From Marinoscillum furvescens DSM 4134 (GTDB lineage: Bacteria > Bacteroidota > Bacteroidia > Cytophagales > Cyclobacteriaceae), in NCBI RefSeq assembly GCF_003386095.1, contig NZ_QREG01000005.1, positions 146,948-210,947 of the forward strand: a stretch of DNA of 64,000 nt, read 5' to 3'. This document shows, in pieces, positions 47,678 to 56,593 of this stretch (positions are counted from its first letter, which is position 1; each line of letters begins with the position of its first letter). A program made the translations under genes and the position numbers. The notes beneath the pieces are model-generated. The model was not told the origin of the DNA, searched no databases, and saw nothing but the letters and a program-made list of their open reading frames with translations.

Positions 47678-49303
47678 TCAGTGGTTGTCCTCCTTTATTT
47701 TTCTTTCTTCTGGAGGGTTGGCCTTATCGGGGTTCGTATAAAACGGCACCACTATGTCCATCAGTCCTACTCGGAGGCTGTTCCACAGGTAGTTAAAGAA
47801 ATCTTTGTTTTGGTAACGGATGAAATAGATGTTTCCTGTTTTGTAATTAGACTCTGACGGAAGGTTTTCATTTCTCACTACCAGATTACCTAGTATACTC
47901 TGAAGCCATTTTTCATCCCTTTCTTTATCAAAAACGGTAATGTTGAGGTTTTCATATTGGAAAAAGAGCTCTCCTGACGAGCTGTAATCATCCCCTTTAA
48001 AGTCAAAATCCAGGGACCGGAGGTCTCCTTTAGCTTTTACGCCTACCAGAGGTGAGAGCACCTGGTTTACGTAGCTTAGTGGCATTTCGTCTAATGAACC
48101 GCTAACGCCAAATTGCTGGGAGGCTGAGTTCATGTCCAGGTTTATTTGAGTGGTAAGCTTCCCCACACCCATAAACTGTGAAAGCACATCAATAGTAAGC
48201 GTTGGCTGATGTTGGAGGTACGCAGTGTCATTGGATATGTGATAGGCGCTCACATACAGGTTTTCAAAACTGATGCGCCCACTACGAGGTAGCGCTACAG
48301 GGTATTGCTCGTAGGCAATGAAGCCATCTGTAGCAGTAAGGGTATCGCAGCGAAAGGCAAGAGGGATCTTGTGTAGCAGGCCCGAAAGTAGTGGCTTGGT
48401 GTGGGGAGGTCCTTGCGGAGGATTTTTGTCTTTGTATACTTCTAGCACCGGCTGGTGAAGGTGCAATTTGCTAGAAGAGAGCTCTGTGCGTTTATTTTTA
48501 TGTAGTTCCCAGAGGAGCTTTTGAGCATGCAGGCTATCTACAAAAAAATCAATCCTGGCTTTTTCATAGGGGTGTTTTTCGGCAAATTTCTCCTTGGACC
48601 AGATGGGTTTAAAATGAAGAGATTTTATGGCGAGTGCCGTATCACGTACGTCCAGTTTTCCAGATGTTAGTGTGTAATTTTCGTTGAGTTTTAGGTAGGT
48701 ACTGTCTATGGTAATGGTCGATTGCTCAAAAGCCATAGGAAAAAGCTGATCAATGGTGCCCGTATCTACTACAATCTTCCTGGCGCCAATATTTAAACCG
48801 GAAACTCGCAAAAAATCTGATGCTTTACCATGGTGAAAAGCCCGAATATGGGCGTTTTTGAGCTCAAAGTTTTCCACTTCAATACGGGTGAATACCTCCT
48901 TGACAAAAAGGTTAATAGCTTCTCGCTCCTGATTGGTAGGGCGCTCGCTTGGGAGCTTTATTTCTAATGCCAGGCTGTCAAATACGATGTTGTTTACATG
49001 CACTTCATGGTCAAAGAGTAAGCTCCAAACACTAAATCCGGTGATGTAAATTTCCTTAGCTCGAGAATAGATACTGACTGAGGTGTCTGCCTGTGCCGTA
49101 TCCAGGTTTAGAGTTGGCTGTCGAAAGCGTACACTTCGCTTGAGCAGGTTTAAGTCAAGCGAAGCAACCTGTACCTTGTCGCCAAAAAGTTTTGGGAATT
49201 TCTGGTGTGCCAGATAGTTGGTAACGATATAGGTAACACCCAGGATCAGCAAGGCTATTCCTGTGATGACTAGTCCGTTTCTAATGGGTTTGTTTGGAGG
49301 CAT
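47678..49303 (-). CDS. AsmA/DUF748-like envelope protein
   Basis: 541 residues from the ATG at 49303. One N-terminal membrane helix (GLVITGIALLILGVTYIVTN) is followed by a long exported beta-rich part with repeated LxLN and FxxLxI patterns (VASLDLNLLKRSVRF, ITIDSTYLKLNENYTL). This is the AsmA/DUF748 style of periplasm-spanning proteins, some of which are thought to move lipids between membranes. The C-terminal tail is charged and disordered (DKANPPEERKIKEDNH). Family placement is by general architecture. Confidence 0.65.
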   Translation of the reverse strand: MPPNKPIRNGLVITGIALLILGVTYIVTNYLAHQKFPKLFGDKVQVASLDLNLLKRSVRFRQPTLNLDTAQADTSVSIYSRAKEIYITGFSVWSLLFDHEVHVNNIVFDSLALEIKLPSERPTNQEREAINLFVKEVFTRIEVENFELKNAHIRAFHHGKASDFLRVSGLNIGARKIVVDTGTIDQLFPMAFEQSTITIDSTYLKLNENYTLTSGKLDVRDTALAIKSLHFKPIWSKEKFAEKHPYEKARIDFFVDSLHAQKLLWELHKNKRTELSSSKLHLHQPVLEVYKDKNPPQGPPHTKPLLSGLLHKIPLAFRCDTLTATDGFIAYEQYPVALPRSGRISFENLYVSAYHISNDTAYLQHQPTLTIDVLSQFMGVGKLTTQINLDMNSASQQFGVSGSLDEMPLSYVNQVLSPLVGVKAKGDLRSLDFDFKGDDYSSSGELFFQYENLNITVFDKERDEKWLQSILGNLVVRNENLPSESNYKTGNIYFIRYQNKDFFNYLWNSLRVGLMDIVVPFYTNPDKANPPEERKIKEDNH

Positions 49304-49360
49304 GAAAGGATCATTGAGAATCACCTCTTTTAACTTCCATGCCCCCGAGTAAGTTTAGTT

Positions 49361-50380
49361 TTATTCGTTTTTGAAGATTTGAACCACCGGGTCACGCCCT
49401 TCTACCAGGTATCCTCGGTACATTCCGCTGGTGTTGAAAGGCATGGCCACATTGCCGTATCGATCTAGCGCTATCAGTCCTCCTTTGGCATCCATAGCTG
49501 AGAGCTTGTCCATTACCTGCTGGGCAGCATCCTCTACGCTGAGCCCTTTGTACTCCATCAGTGCAGACACATCATGGGCGGCAGCCGTCCGAATGTAGTA
49601 TTCGCCATGGCCTGTGCCAGAAACTCCACAGGTGGCATTGTTGGCATAGGTTCCTGCTCCTATTACCGGTGAGTCGCCTATTCTGCCCCAGCGCTTGTTA
49701 GTCATCCCTCCGGTAGAAGTAGCCGCACAGATATTACCAGCCTGGTCCACAGCTACTGCACCCACCGTACCAAATTCCTTTTCTACCTTTTGAATGATCT
49801 TTTCCAGCTGTTTAGCTCGTCGTTCGGTTTTGAAGTATTCTGGGGCTACCAGCTCCAGGCCACGCTCTTCAGCAAAGGCTTCGGCTCCTTCACGTGCCAG
49901 CATCACATGGGGTGAGTTGAGCATGACTTCATTGGCTGCCAATATGGGGTTTTTTATTGTTTTTACTCCCGCCACAGCACCGGCATTGAGGTCACTACCT
50001 CGCATGATGCTGGCATCCAGTTCATTTTCACCTGTGGCTGTAAAGACAGCTCCTTTTCCTGCATTAAACAGCGGGGAGTTTTCCATGAGTAGGATAGCCT
50101 CCTGGATGGCTTTGCAGCTGGATTCGCCAGCTTCCAGTAGTTGGTATCCCGTAGTAAGTGCAAGCTGCAGTTGCTCCCGATACGCAGCTTCGGCTTCTGG
50201 GGTCATCTTGTCTCTGGAGATGGTGCCGGCACCTCCATGTATGACGATGGCTACTTTGGGCGAGGGGTCAGGCTGGGAATTTTCTTTGTTTACGGATTGT
50301 TGGCATCCTACCAGAATAGTAAGCACACTCAACGAGAAAATGAGGTTTTTGAAGTGATGTGTCATTTTTGGATGTGTCAT
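49361..50380 (-). CDS. Isoaspartyl peptidase/L-asparaginase (Ntn hydrolase), lipoprotein
   Basis: 339 residues. The lipoprotein signal ends TILVGC (Cys26), so the enzyme is exported. The alpha part begins PKVAIVIHGGAG, and the self-cleavage nucleophile is Thr205 in EFGTVGAVAVD, followed by STGGMTNKRWGRIGDSP. These are family hallmarks of plant-type asparaginases, which split isoaspartyl peptides and asparagine. Two in-frame ATGs (50380 and 50365) arise from a 15-bp tandem duplication of the start region; the second may be used equally well. Confidence 0.93.
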   Translation of the reverse strand: MTHPKMTHHFKNLIFSLSVLTILVGCQQSVNKENSQPDPSPKVAIVIHGGAGTISRDKMTPEAEAAYREQLQLALTTGYQLLEAGESSCKAIQEAILLMENSPLFNAGKGAVFTATGENELDASIMRGSDLNAGAVAGVKTIKNPILAANEVMLNSPHVMLAREGAEAFAEERGLELVAPEYFKTERRAKQLEKIIQKVEKEFGTVGAVAVDQAGNICAATSTGGMTNKRWGRIGDSPVIGAGTYANNATCGVSGTGHGEYYIRTAAAHDVSALMEYKGLSVEDAAQQVMDKLSAMDAKGGLIALDRYGNVAMPFNTSGMYRGYLVEGRDPVVQIFKNE

Positions 50381-50384
50381 TTTT
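50356..50384. repeat. 15-bp tandem duplication at the asparaginase start
   Basis: GATGTGTCATTTTT occurs twice with a 15-bp period. On the minus strand each copy carries an A-rich stretch followed by ATGACACAT, so the start site is duplicated in frame. Confidence 0.85.
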
Positions 50385-50456
50385 ATAGTTTTAAATGTGA
50401 GGTGGTTATGTTACTTTAGCGCTTTTAATACCACCGGAAATATAAACATCAATATT

Positions 50457-50837
50457 ATGGCTGAGAAGACAATGTATTCCGAAGACGAACTGAAGGAATT
50501 TGAGCAATTGATCAATGAGAAGTTGGAGAAGGCTCGTGAAGAACTAAGAATCTTGAAGGGTTCGCTTACCAGGAATACAGACGAAGGCACAGATGCTACA
50601 CATAGCTCAGTGAAAACACTGGAAGATGGTGCAGACACTGCTGAAAAAGAGCAGTTGAGTACTTTGGCAGGCCGTCAGCAAAAATTTATCAATAACCTGG
50701 AAAAGGCACTCATCCGAATCAAAAACGGCACGTACGGAATCTGTGTAGATACAGGTAAACTTATCAGCAAAGAGCGACTCAGAGCGGTGCCACATACCAT
50801 GCACTCTATAGAAGCAAAGCTCAATCAGAAAAAATAG
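50457..50837 (+). CDS. DksA/TraR-family regulator lacking the zinc cysteines
   Basis: 126 residues from the ATG at 50457, chosen because the longer frame adds a non-conserved N-terminus. The coiled-coil domain (LKEFEQLINEKLEKAREELR) precedes the globular end YGICVDTGKLISKERLRAVP, then HTMHSIEAK. DksA normally holds zinc with four cysteines; here only one remains (ICVDTG) and the later pair is replaced by His. This form is common in Bacteroidota and belongs to the Zn-independent DksA class that can still bind RNA polymerase and respond to ppGpp. It is 1 nt short of overlap-coupled to scpB (TAGTG). Confidence 0.85.
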   Translation: MAEKTMYSEDELKEFEQLINEKLEKAREELRILKGSLTRNTDEGTDATHSSVKTLEDGADTAEKEQLSTLAGRQQKFINNLEKALIRIKNGTYGICVDTGKLISKERLRAVPHTMHSIEAKLNQKK

Positions 50838-51427
50838 TGGATTACCTCGTTCATCATATTGAGGCGTTGGTGTTTTGCTCACCGAAGCCCATCACCCCGG
50901 ATGAAATTCACGCTTGCTTGAAAGAAATGTTTGAGGCGGATGTGCCGCTTGACGACATTTCTCAAGGGCTGGAGATTCTGGAAAAAAAATATGATGCCGA
51001 TGACTTTTCTTTTGGACTGGTAAAAAGCGGAGGGGGATTTCAGTTTCTCACCAAGCCGGCTTATCAGGCGAGCATTAGTATTTTGCTAAAGCAACAATCC
51101 AAGAAAAGGCTCTCCAACTCAGCCATGGAGACCCTGGCGATTATTGCTTACAAGCAGCCGGTGACTAAAACAGATATCGAGCAGATTCGCGGGGTAAACT
51201 GCGACTATGCGGTCAATAAATTATTAGAAAAAGAACTTATCGAGATCAAAGGCAAGGCCGACACAATAGGAAGGCCCATGCTCTACGGTACCAATGATAA
51301 GTTTATGGATTACTTCGGAATCAACTCACTGAAGGACCTGCCAACACCGAAAGATTTTGTGCAGGATGACAATGCCATCGGAAAGGAAGAAGACGCGGAG
51401 GAAGAACAAGAAAAAGATGAAAAGTAA
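50837..51427 (+). CDS. scpB: Segregation and condensation protein B
   Basis: 196 residues from a GTG start overlapping the dksA stop. Two winged-helix domains: VHHIEALVFCSPKPITPDEI and METLAIIAYKQPVTKTDIEQIRG. ScpB pairs with ScpA and the SMC ATPase to compact and segregate chromosomes. The C-terminus is acidic and Lys/Glu-rich, and its last codons overlap the start of the pseudouridine synthase gene. scpB next to rluB is a widespread arrangement. Confidence 0.94.
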   Translation: MDYLVHHIEALVFCSPKPITPDEIHACLKEMFEADVPLDDISQGLEILEKKYDADDFSFGLVKSGGGFQFLTKPAYQASISILLKQQSKKRLSNSAMETLAIIAYKQPVTKTDIEQIRGVNCDYAVNKLLEKELIEIKGKADTIGRPMLYGTNDKFMDYFGINSLKDLPTPKDFVQDDNAIGKEEDAEEEQEKDEK

Positions 51428-52199
51428 GAAACCTTCAGGGCCTGGCAAAGGCAAACAGAAATATACTCCTAAACCACAGGAAGTACGCCTCAATAAGTAC
51501 ATAGCTGATGCGGGTGTGTGTTCACGACGTGAAGCAGATGTACTCATTGCCGATGGTAAGGTGAAAGTGAATGGCAAAGTGGTGACCGAAATGGGCTTCA
51601 AAGTCCACCGCTCTGACAAAGTAGAGTATGAGGGCCGGGCGCTGAAAGCCGAAAAGCTGCAATACGTACTCTTGAATAAGCCGAACGATTTCATCACTAC
51701 TGTATCAGACCCTCATGGTCGCAATACGGTAATGAACCTGGTAAAAAACGCGTGCGATGAGCGCATCTATCCCGTAGGGCGTCTGGATCGCAATACCACC
51801 GGGCTACTCCTGTTTACCAATGATGGTGAGCTGGCCAAACGGCTTACGCATCCTTCTTATCAAATCAAGAAAATTTACCAGGTGACCCTGGATAAGCCAA
51901 TCACCAATCAGGATTTTGATGCGATACTCTCTGGTGTGGAGCTGGAAGATGGCATGGCTACTCCGGATGAGATGGCGGTGATCACGGATGACAAAACGGT
52001 ATTGGGGATCGAAATTCACATCGGTCGAAACCGAATCGTACGTCGAATCTTCGAGCATTTTGGCTATCGCGTAGAAAAGCTGGACCGTGTGATGTTTGGC
52101 ACTTTGACCAAGAAAAACCTACCCCGAGGTAAGTTCAGACACCTTTCTCCAAAAGAAATCAACCAGCTTAAGCACTTGAGTGGGGGAAGGAGGAAATGA
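51417..52199 (+). CDS. rluB: RluB-type ribosomal pseudouridine synthase
   Basis: 260 residues from the ATG at 51417, which overlaps the scpB stop; the open frame extends upstream but only as Lys-rich read-through of scpB. The N-terminal S4 RNA-binding domain is VRLNKYIADAGVCSRREADV. The catalytic Asp lies in YPVGRLDRNTTGLLLFTNDG. RluB-family enzymes make pseudouridine in 23S rRNA near the peptidyl-transferase centre. A basic Lys/Pro-rich N-terminal tail and a basic C-terminus probably aid RNA binding. Confidence 0.93.
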   Translation: MKSKKPSGPGKGKQKYTPKPQEVRLNKYIADAGVCSRREADVLIADGKVKVNGKVVTEMGFKVHRSDKVEYEGRALKAEKLQYVLLNKPNDFITTVSDPHGRNTVMNLVKNACDERIYPVGRLDRNTTGLLLFTNDGELAKRLTHPSYQIKKIYQVTLDKPITNQDFDAILSGVELEDGMATPDEMAVITDDKTVLGIEIHIGRNRIVRRIFEHFGYRVEKLDRVMFGTLTKKNLPRGKFRHLSPKEINQLKHLSGGRRK

Positions 52200-52214
52200 T
52201 CTCCCCCTCCTTCC
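52185..52214. terminator. Convergent hairpin between rluB and the 52223 gene
   Basis: A 9-bp stem GGAAGGAGG / CCTCCTTCC with a 12-nt loop holding the rluB stop. The downstream T run is weak (GGTTTT), so its strength is uncertain. Confidence 0.55.
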
Positions 52215-52222
52215 GATAGGTT

Positions 52223-54451
52223 TTAAAGTGAGCTTGCCAGTACTTCCAGGTCTTTGGTGATGATGATGTGCTCCGGTTCTTCAGTGATGGATAGTAGTTT
52301 TTCATAGGGCCCTTTCATCCCAAACAGGTTGATACAGTCATCGCTGACTTTGTAGGTGATGGTGCTATAGCTACTAGCGACCGATGCAATAGTTTTTAGG
52401 TCATCAAGAGCACCATCCGGTTGCACCTTTAGCGCAAAGATTTTTGTGTCCGTGTTTTGATTGCCTGCTCTCTGTATTTTTCCATCCAGACCTTTCAATT
52501 CGTTGAAATTTCCTACTACCAGGTAGCCATCATCCAGGTTTGTGACACTAGTGATTTCTCCCTTATAGCTCATGCGCTGCTGCCATTGTAAATCACCCAG
52601 AATGCTATAGCTCGCTATGATCATCTCACTTTGCTGAAAGATGTCTGAGATGTAATCTTCACCTTTGTAAGTTACGAGGAGGCTGTTGGTGCGTTCATTG
52701 TAAGTAATTGTTCTTGGGTATTGGTTGAGTAACAGTCTTCTGCTGAGCGTCGGTTTGCCCTGCTCATCTAAAAGTAGCAGATGGTTGATGTGGGTGTTGT
52801 TCGTATCGGTTCCGTGCAGGATCACGGCCAACCCACCAGGAATTACCTGCATGGCTCCAACTCGCGTGTGGGAATCGTATCCAGCTGTACTGTCTATTTG
52901 CAAGAGGTAGTCGTTGTACCACCCCACTTTATTATCTGCAGTAATGCCCGCCACATAGGCTTGAACCTTACCTTCATCTTCATTTTTTAGGATACCCCCT
53001 ATAAACTGTGATTCATCAAAGTTTCTAAAGCGATGTGTGGTGATAGGATCTGCAGTTAGCTGTTCGTAATCTACAGCCAGTTGCTCATTCAGTGGGATTT
53101 CCATTCGCTTGTGTTTGATCTCCTCTACCAGCGAATCAGCGGCCAGAAGAGAGACCAATCGCGATCGGATTTGTGATACATATTGTCCTTTAGTCTCTTG
53201 GTTTTCATTGCGTTCCGTTTGAGCAAACTCCACGATGCCTGATTGGTTTTGGTAATGCATGCGAATGAAGTCAGTATACTTTTCAAAGGACTCCTGGGTG
53301 TTTTTCTTATCAATATTAGCCAGTAGGGTGTCCGCCTCTTTTATTCGGTTGATCATTTGTCCATAGAGGTACAGCTTTCGGCTCTCGTCTGCAGAAGCCG
53401 TAGTGTCTATTTGGTTGCTTTGTAGTTGCTGATAAATCAGTTCGTGTTTTTTGGCTTTGTACAAAAAGATAGGCTCCACGACAGAATTCAGATCGTATTT
53501 GCGAAGCTGAAAGAGTACTTCTTTGGAGACGCGCAAAGGTTCAAACTGGTCTCGTATAAAGTCTGGCGTAGCTTGCTCCAGCCGCTGGTTGAGCCGGATG
53601 TTTTCTGCGCTCAGATCGGTCCGCAGCTTATCGATTTCAGTGTTGATCGCCTCGCGGGTAGCATCTACCCACTGCGCATAGTCCCAAATGTGCACCTTGT
53701 CCTGCAGGAAGTTGATTTTGGATTCGAGCCCATCCAGACGGTACACTTTTACAGGTTGTATGTCCAGTGTCTGGTTGTAGCCAATGTCAAACTGCTGAGT
53801 TGCAGCTTTGTACTCTTCCCAGAAGCTCAAGCAGTTTTGGTAGGCAGTTTTGATCTCCTCAAACTGAGCGTCCACTTCTGGTCCATACAGCAAGTAAAGG
53901 TCTTTAAAGGTGGTGTACTGGCCTAAAATGGCTGAAACCTTTTTATGCGCACGGTCATAGCTGCTAAAGCTTTTGGTGAACTTTTCGTAGATCGTGGGTG
54001 CATGGTCTATAAACGACTGCAGCTCCTCCTTCATGGCGGCCATGTGGCTGCTGATGGTGTCATACTCCACTTCTACACGACCTTTATCGTCTAGCTGCCC
54101 GAAGTTGAAGTAGTGTTCTTCATTTTTACGGACATCTTTTTCGGTAATAAACCGCTCCGTGATGGCGTATGCCTTCAAGGCTTCACGGGCATTGCCTACT
54201 TTGTAGGCATAGTCTTTTATAGGATCACTGTTTTTGTAGCGCGTTTCGTAGATTACGGCCATTTGGAGATAGATGCTCGCATTGTCCGGCTCTTCTGCCA
54301 GGTATATTTTCAGCTGTGCCAAAGCTCCACTTGGAGGCAACGCCAGAATAGAGGGTAAGACATCTTCGTACTTTTCAAGTTTTTGGGCATGCGCACCCAG
54401 GCCAGTCAAAATAAGGAAAAGGATGATATATTTTTTCATGATTGGGAGCAT
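52223..54451 (-). CDS. Exported protein of unknown function, third gene of the CHAT operon
   Basis: 742 residues, not recognised. A signal peptide (MKKYIILFLILTGLGAHAQ) is followed by a TPR-like helical start (LAQLKIYLAEEPDNASIYLQ) and long helical or coiled-coil stretches to ~residue 450. A beta-propeller-like last third follows, with repeated Y-x-V-x-G-N and W-x-x-R segments (DGYLVVGNFNELKGLDG, GDLQWQQRMSYKGEITSVTN). The ATG follows the stop of the OmpA-domain gene directly (TAAATG). By position it should work with the CHAT and OmpA proteins in the envelope. Confidence 0.75.
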   Translation of the reverse strand: MLPIMKKYIILFLILTGLGAHAQKLEKYEDVLPSILALPPSGALAQLKIYLAEEPDNASIYLQMAVIYETRYKNSDPIKDYAYKVGNAREALKAYAITERFITEKDVRKNEEHYFNFGQLDDKGRVEVEYDTISSHMAAMKEELQSFIDHAPTIYEKFTKSFSSYDRAHKKVSAILGQYTTFKDLYLLYGPEVDAQFEEIKTAYQNCLSFWEEYKAATQQFDIGYNQTLDIQPVKVYRLDGLESKINFLQDKVHIWDYAQWVDATREAINTEIDKLRTDLSAENIRLNQRLEQATPDFIRDQFEPLRVSKEVLFQLRKYDLNSVVEPIFLYKAKKHELIYQQLQSNQIDTTASADESRKLYLYGQMINRIKEADTLLANIDKKNTQESFEKYTDFIRMHYQNQSGIVEFAQTERNENQETKGQYVSQIRSRLVSLLAADSLVEEIKHKRMEIPLNEQLAVDYEQLTADPITTHRFRNFDESQFIGGILKNEDEGKVQAYVAGITADNKVGWYNDYLLQIDSTAGYDSHTRVGAMQVIPGGLAVILHGTDTNNTHINHLLLLDEQGKPTLSRRLLLNQYPRTITYNERTNSLLVTYKGEDYISDIFQQSEMIIASYSILGDLQWQQRMSYKGEITSVTNLDDGYLVVGNFNELKGLDGKIQRAGNQNTDTKIFALKVQPDGALDDLKTIASVASSYSTITYKVSDDCINLFGMKGPYEKLLSITEEPEHIIITKDLEVLASSL

Positions 54452-56587
54452 TTAGATTTCCAAAATTTTAAGAACCACGCGTCGGTTTTTGGCTTTGTTT
54501 TCGTCCGAGTCGTTCGGCACAATGGGTTGGCTTTCGCCGTATCCGCGAGCCACAAATCGCTCTTCCGGAATTTTATTTTCGATCAGAAATTTCACCACAC
54601 TTTGGGCTCTTCGGTTGGAGAGTGCGGCATTGTACGCGGCTGAGCCTACATCATCCGTATGCGCTGCTATCTCCACTTTCATGCCTGCATTTTGCTTCAT
54701 TAGGTCGATCACACGCTGGAGTTCATCGTAGGAGATTTCATTGAGCTGGTCAGAGTTAGACTCAAAAAGAATGTCCTTGAGGGTGAGGTTGGCACCAGCC
54801 AAAAGCGGTTGGAGTTTCATTTCCAGACTTGGCATGGCATCTCCGGTGCTGACGGAGACTCCTCCGGTGGTACCATCTCCTGAGCTAATGATGGTTTCAT
54901 CAGGATTTACATCAATCACCGTACTGTTAAAGGCATAGCCCTGATCACTGGTAGCTTCTATTTCATAGCGATCGCCCACACGTAGGGCTACGGTTTCGTT
55001 GCCTTCCACATCGATGACTTCATCCCGGTTGCGGTTTCGGATGCGTACTCGTGATCGGATTTTACCATTGTTGACCAGGTCAGCCACGTTGATCTGCAAG
55101 TCCCGTTTGTGCGGGAGCATTTCTACATCTCGTATAAATTCTGGGTATACTACCAGTCCCGATACATCCAGCGTAAAGAATTCACTGTCGAAATGCTCTT
55201 TGTCCACGATGATCTCATACAGTTTGCCGAGTGGCAGGTCTAATGTAATTCGCCCATCTGCAGTGTTTTCTATGTCCATGAGAAAATCAGAGGCTCCTTG
55301 TTCTTTTACTTTGATATTGGCCTGTATTGGCTCGAAAAGATCTCCATCGTAAATATTGAGGTTGAGACTGGCAGCGTTATACAGCTGGATGTCCTGGTCG
55401 ATTTCTTTGTATTCATTCTCATTAGAGAGATCGTAGAAAAGTGACTGAGACGTATAGCCATTCTTTTTTACTTCGATGTTGTAGTTGCCACCTACGGCCA
55501 GTACCACGGTGTATCGTCCATCGTTGGGGTTGTTGTTGATGGTCATCAGTTCGCCGGAGGTAAATGCATCTGACACTACGATTTCTGCAGCTATACCATC
55601 GCCCGTATTGCCATCGGTAATGTAGCCCTGGATGATGATGTTTTTAAACTGCCTGAGGTGAGGAGGTATTTGCACCGAATAGATTTCGCTGGCATCATAG
55701 ACATAGTAGAGCAGATCACCCTGTGCAGAAATGGACGAGAACTGATCCGCTACCGGGGTGTTTACATACTCTAGTGCTACGGGATATTTCCAATCGCCAA
55801 TATCCGTAAGCTGCGTTTGGTAAAGATCAAAATTGCCCCTTCCTCCCAGTCTGTTGGAAGCAAAGATGAGGGTGCGGTTATCGGCCATGATGCGGGGAGC
55901 TTTTTCACAATCCTGATTGATAGGATAGGGCAGCAGTTCGGGTATTCCCCAGCTACCATCAGGTTGTTTTTTGGTCATATACAGACTAAAGCACGCCTTG
56001 TTTTCCCATGCTTTGGCGAGCTCTTTGTCTCTTAGTGGTTCGAATTTTTGCCTTACAAAATACATGGTTTTGCCATCAGCTGAGATCGATGGAAAGCCTT
56101 CGTATCCTGCGCTATTGATAGGTTCGCCAATGTTTTTAGGTTCCGTCCAGGACTCTCCGTCACGCACCGAGTAGTAGATGTCTTCACTACCATGACCTCC
56201 GCGAAAAGAGGCAAAGAAAAAGAGCGTGTTGCCATCAAAGGTGATGCTGGGTCCCCCTATTAAGTCAGTAGAGTCTCCGAAGTTGTTGATCGCATCGATG
56301 GGTCTGGGCTCGGTCCAGGAGCCATTGACCAGGCGTGAGTCGAACAGCTCGTATTTCCCCTGGCGGTTAGACTCGAAGATCATCGTTCGGCCATCAGCCG
56401 AAATTGATGGTGCATATTCTACCTTGTCACTGTTGAGTTCTGGTATCGGCTGGGCAGTGGATCTAAAGAAGTTGATCGTATCTGAATGAGTCCGAAGTGT
56501 ATCCGGTATCTGAGCTGAGGCCCAAAAGCTAAAGAGCATGAGTCCTATAGTCCAGATAGTAATTAGGTTGAGTTGGTTTGGTTTCAT
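54452..56587 (-). CDS. PD40 beta-propeller/OmpA-domain protein (PorE-like architecture)
   Basis: 711 residues with a signal peptide (LMLFSFWASA). Five PD40/WD40-like repeats cover ~residues 50-310 (YAPSISADGRTMIFESNR, GGPSITFDGNTLFFFAS, PSISADGKTMYF, PRIMADNRTLIFASNR). A carboxypeptidase-regulatory-like domain follows (IIIQGYITDGNTGDGIAAEI). The C-terminal OmpA peptidoglycan-binding domain has VEIAAHTDDVGSAAYNAALS, NRRAQSVV and GYGESQP. PorE of the Porphyromonas type IX system has a similar order but adds TPRs and a lipid anchor; here the TPRs sit on the neighbouring CHAT gene. It probably anchors a complex to peptidoglycan. Confidence 0.88.
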   Translation of the reverse strand: MKPNQLNLITIWTIGLMLFSFWASAQIPDTLRTHSDTINFFRSTAQPIPELNSDKVEYAPSISADGRTMIFESNRQGKYELFDSRLVNGSWTEPRPIDAINNFGDSTDLIGGPSITFDGNTLFFFASFRGGHGSEDIYYSVRDGESWTEPKNIGEPINSAGYEGFPSISADGKTMYFVRQKFEPLRDKELAKAWENKACFSLYMTKKQPDGSWGIPELLPYPINQDCEKAPRIMADNRTLIFASNRLGGRGNFDLYQTQLTDIGDWKYPVALEYVNTPVADQFSSISAQGDLLYYVYDASEIYSVQIPPHLRQFKNIIIQGYITDGNTGDGIAAEIVVSDAFTSGELMTINNNPNDGRYTVVLAVGGNYNIEVKKNGYTSQSLFYDLSNENEYKEIDQDIQLYNAASLNLNIYDGDLFEPIQANIKVKEQGASDFLMDIENTADGRITLDLPLGKLYEIIVDKEHFDSEFFTLDVSGLVVYPEFIRDVEMLPHKRDLQINVADLVNNGKIRSRVRIRNRNRDEVIDVEGNETVALRVGDRYEIEATSDQGYAFNSTVIDVNPDETIISSGDGTTGGVSVSTGDAMPSLEMKLQPLLAGANLTLKDILFESNSDQLNEISYDELQRVIDLMKQNAGMKVEIAAHTDDVGSAAYNAALSNRRAQSVVKFLIENKIPEERFVARGYGESQPIVPNDSDENKAKNRRVVLKILEI

Positions 56588-56593
56588 AGCATA

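Noticed and set aside
49794-50357. 187-residue plus-strand frame opposite the asparaginase gene
   Set aside because: Ser/Ala-rich shadow translation with no family features; the opposite strand has an intact Ntn hydrolase.
50457-50837. DksA-like gene as a pseudogene because of missing cysteines
   Set aside because: The frame is intact, the rest of the domain is conserved, and Zn-less versions are usual in this phylum.
53426-53926. 166-residue plus-strand frame inside the 52223-54451 gene
   Set aside because: Antisense to a tightly spaced operon gene; Phe/Val-rich shadow with no start context.
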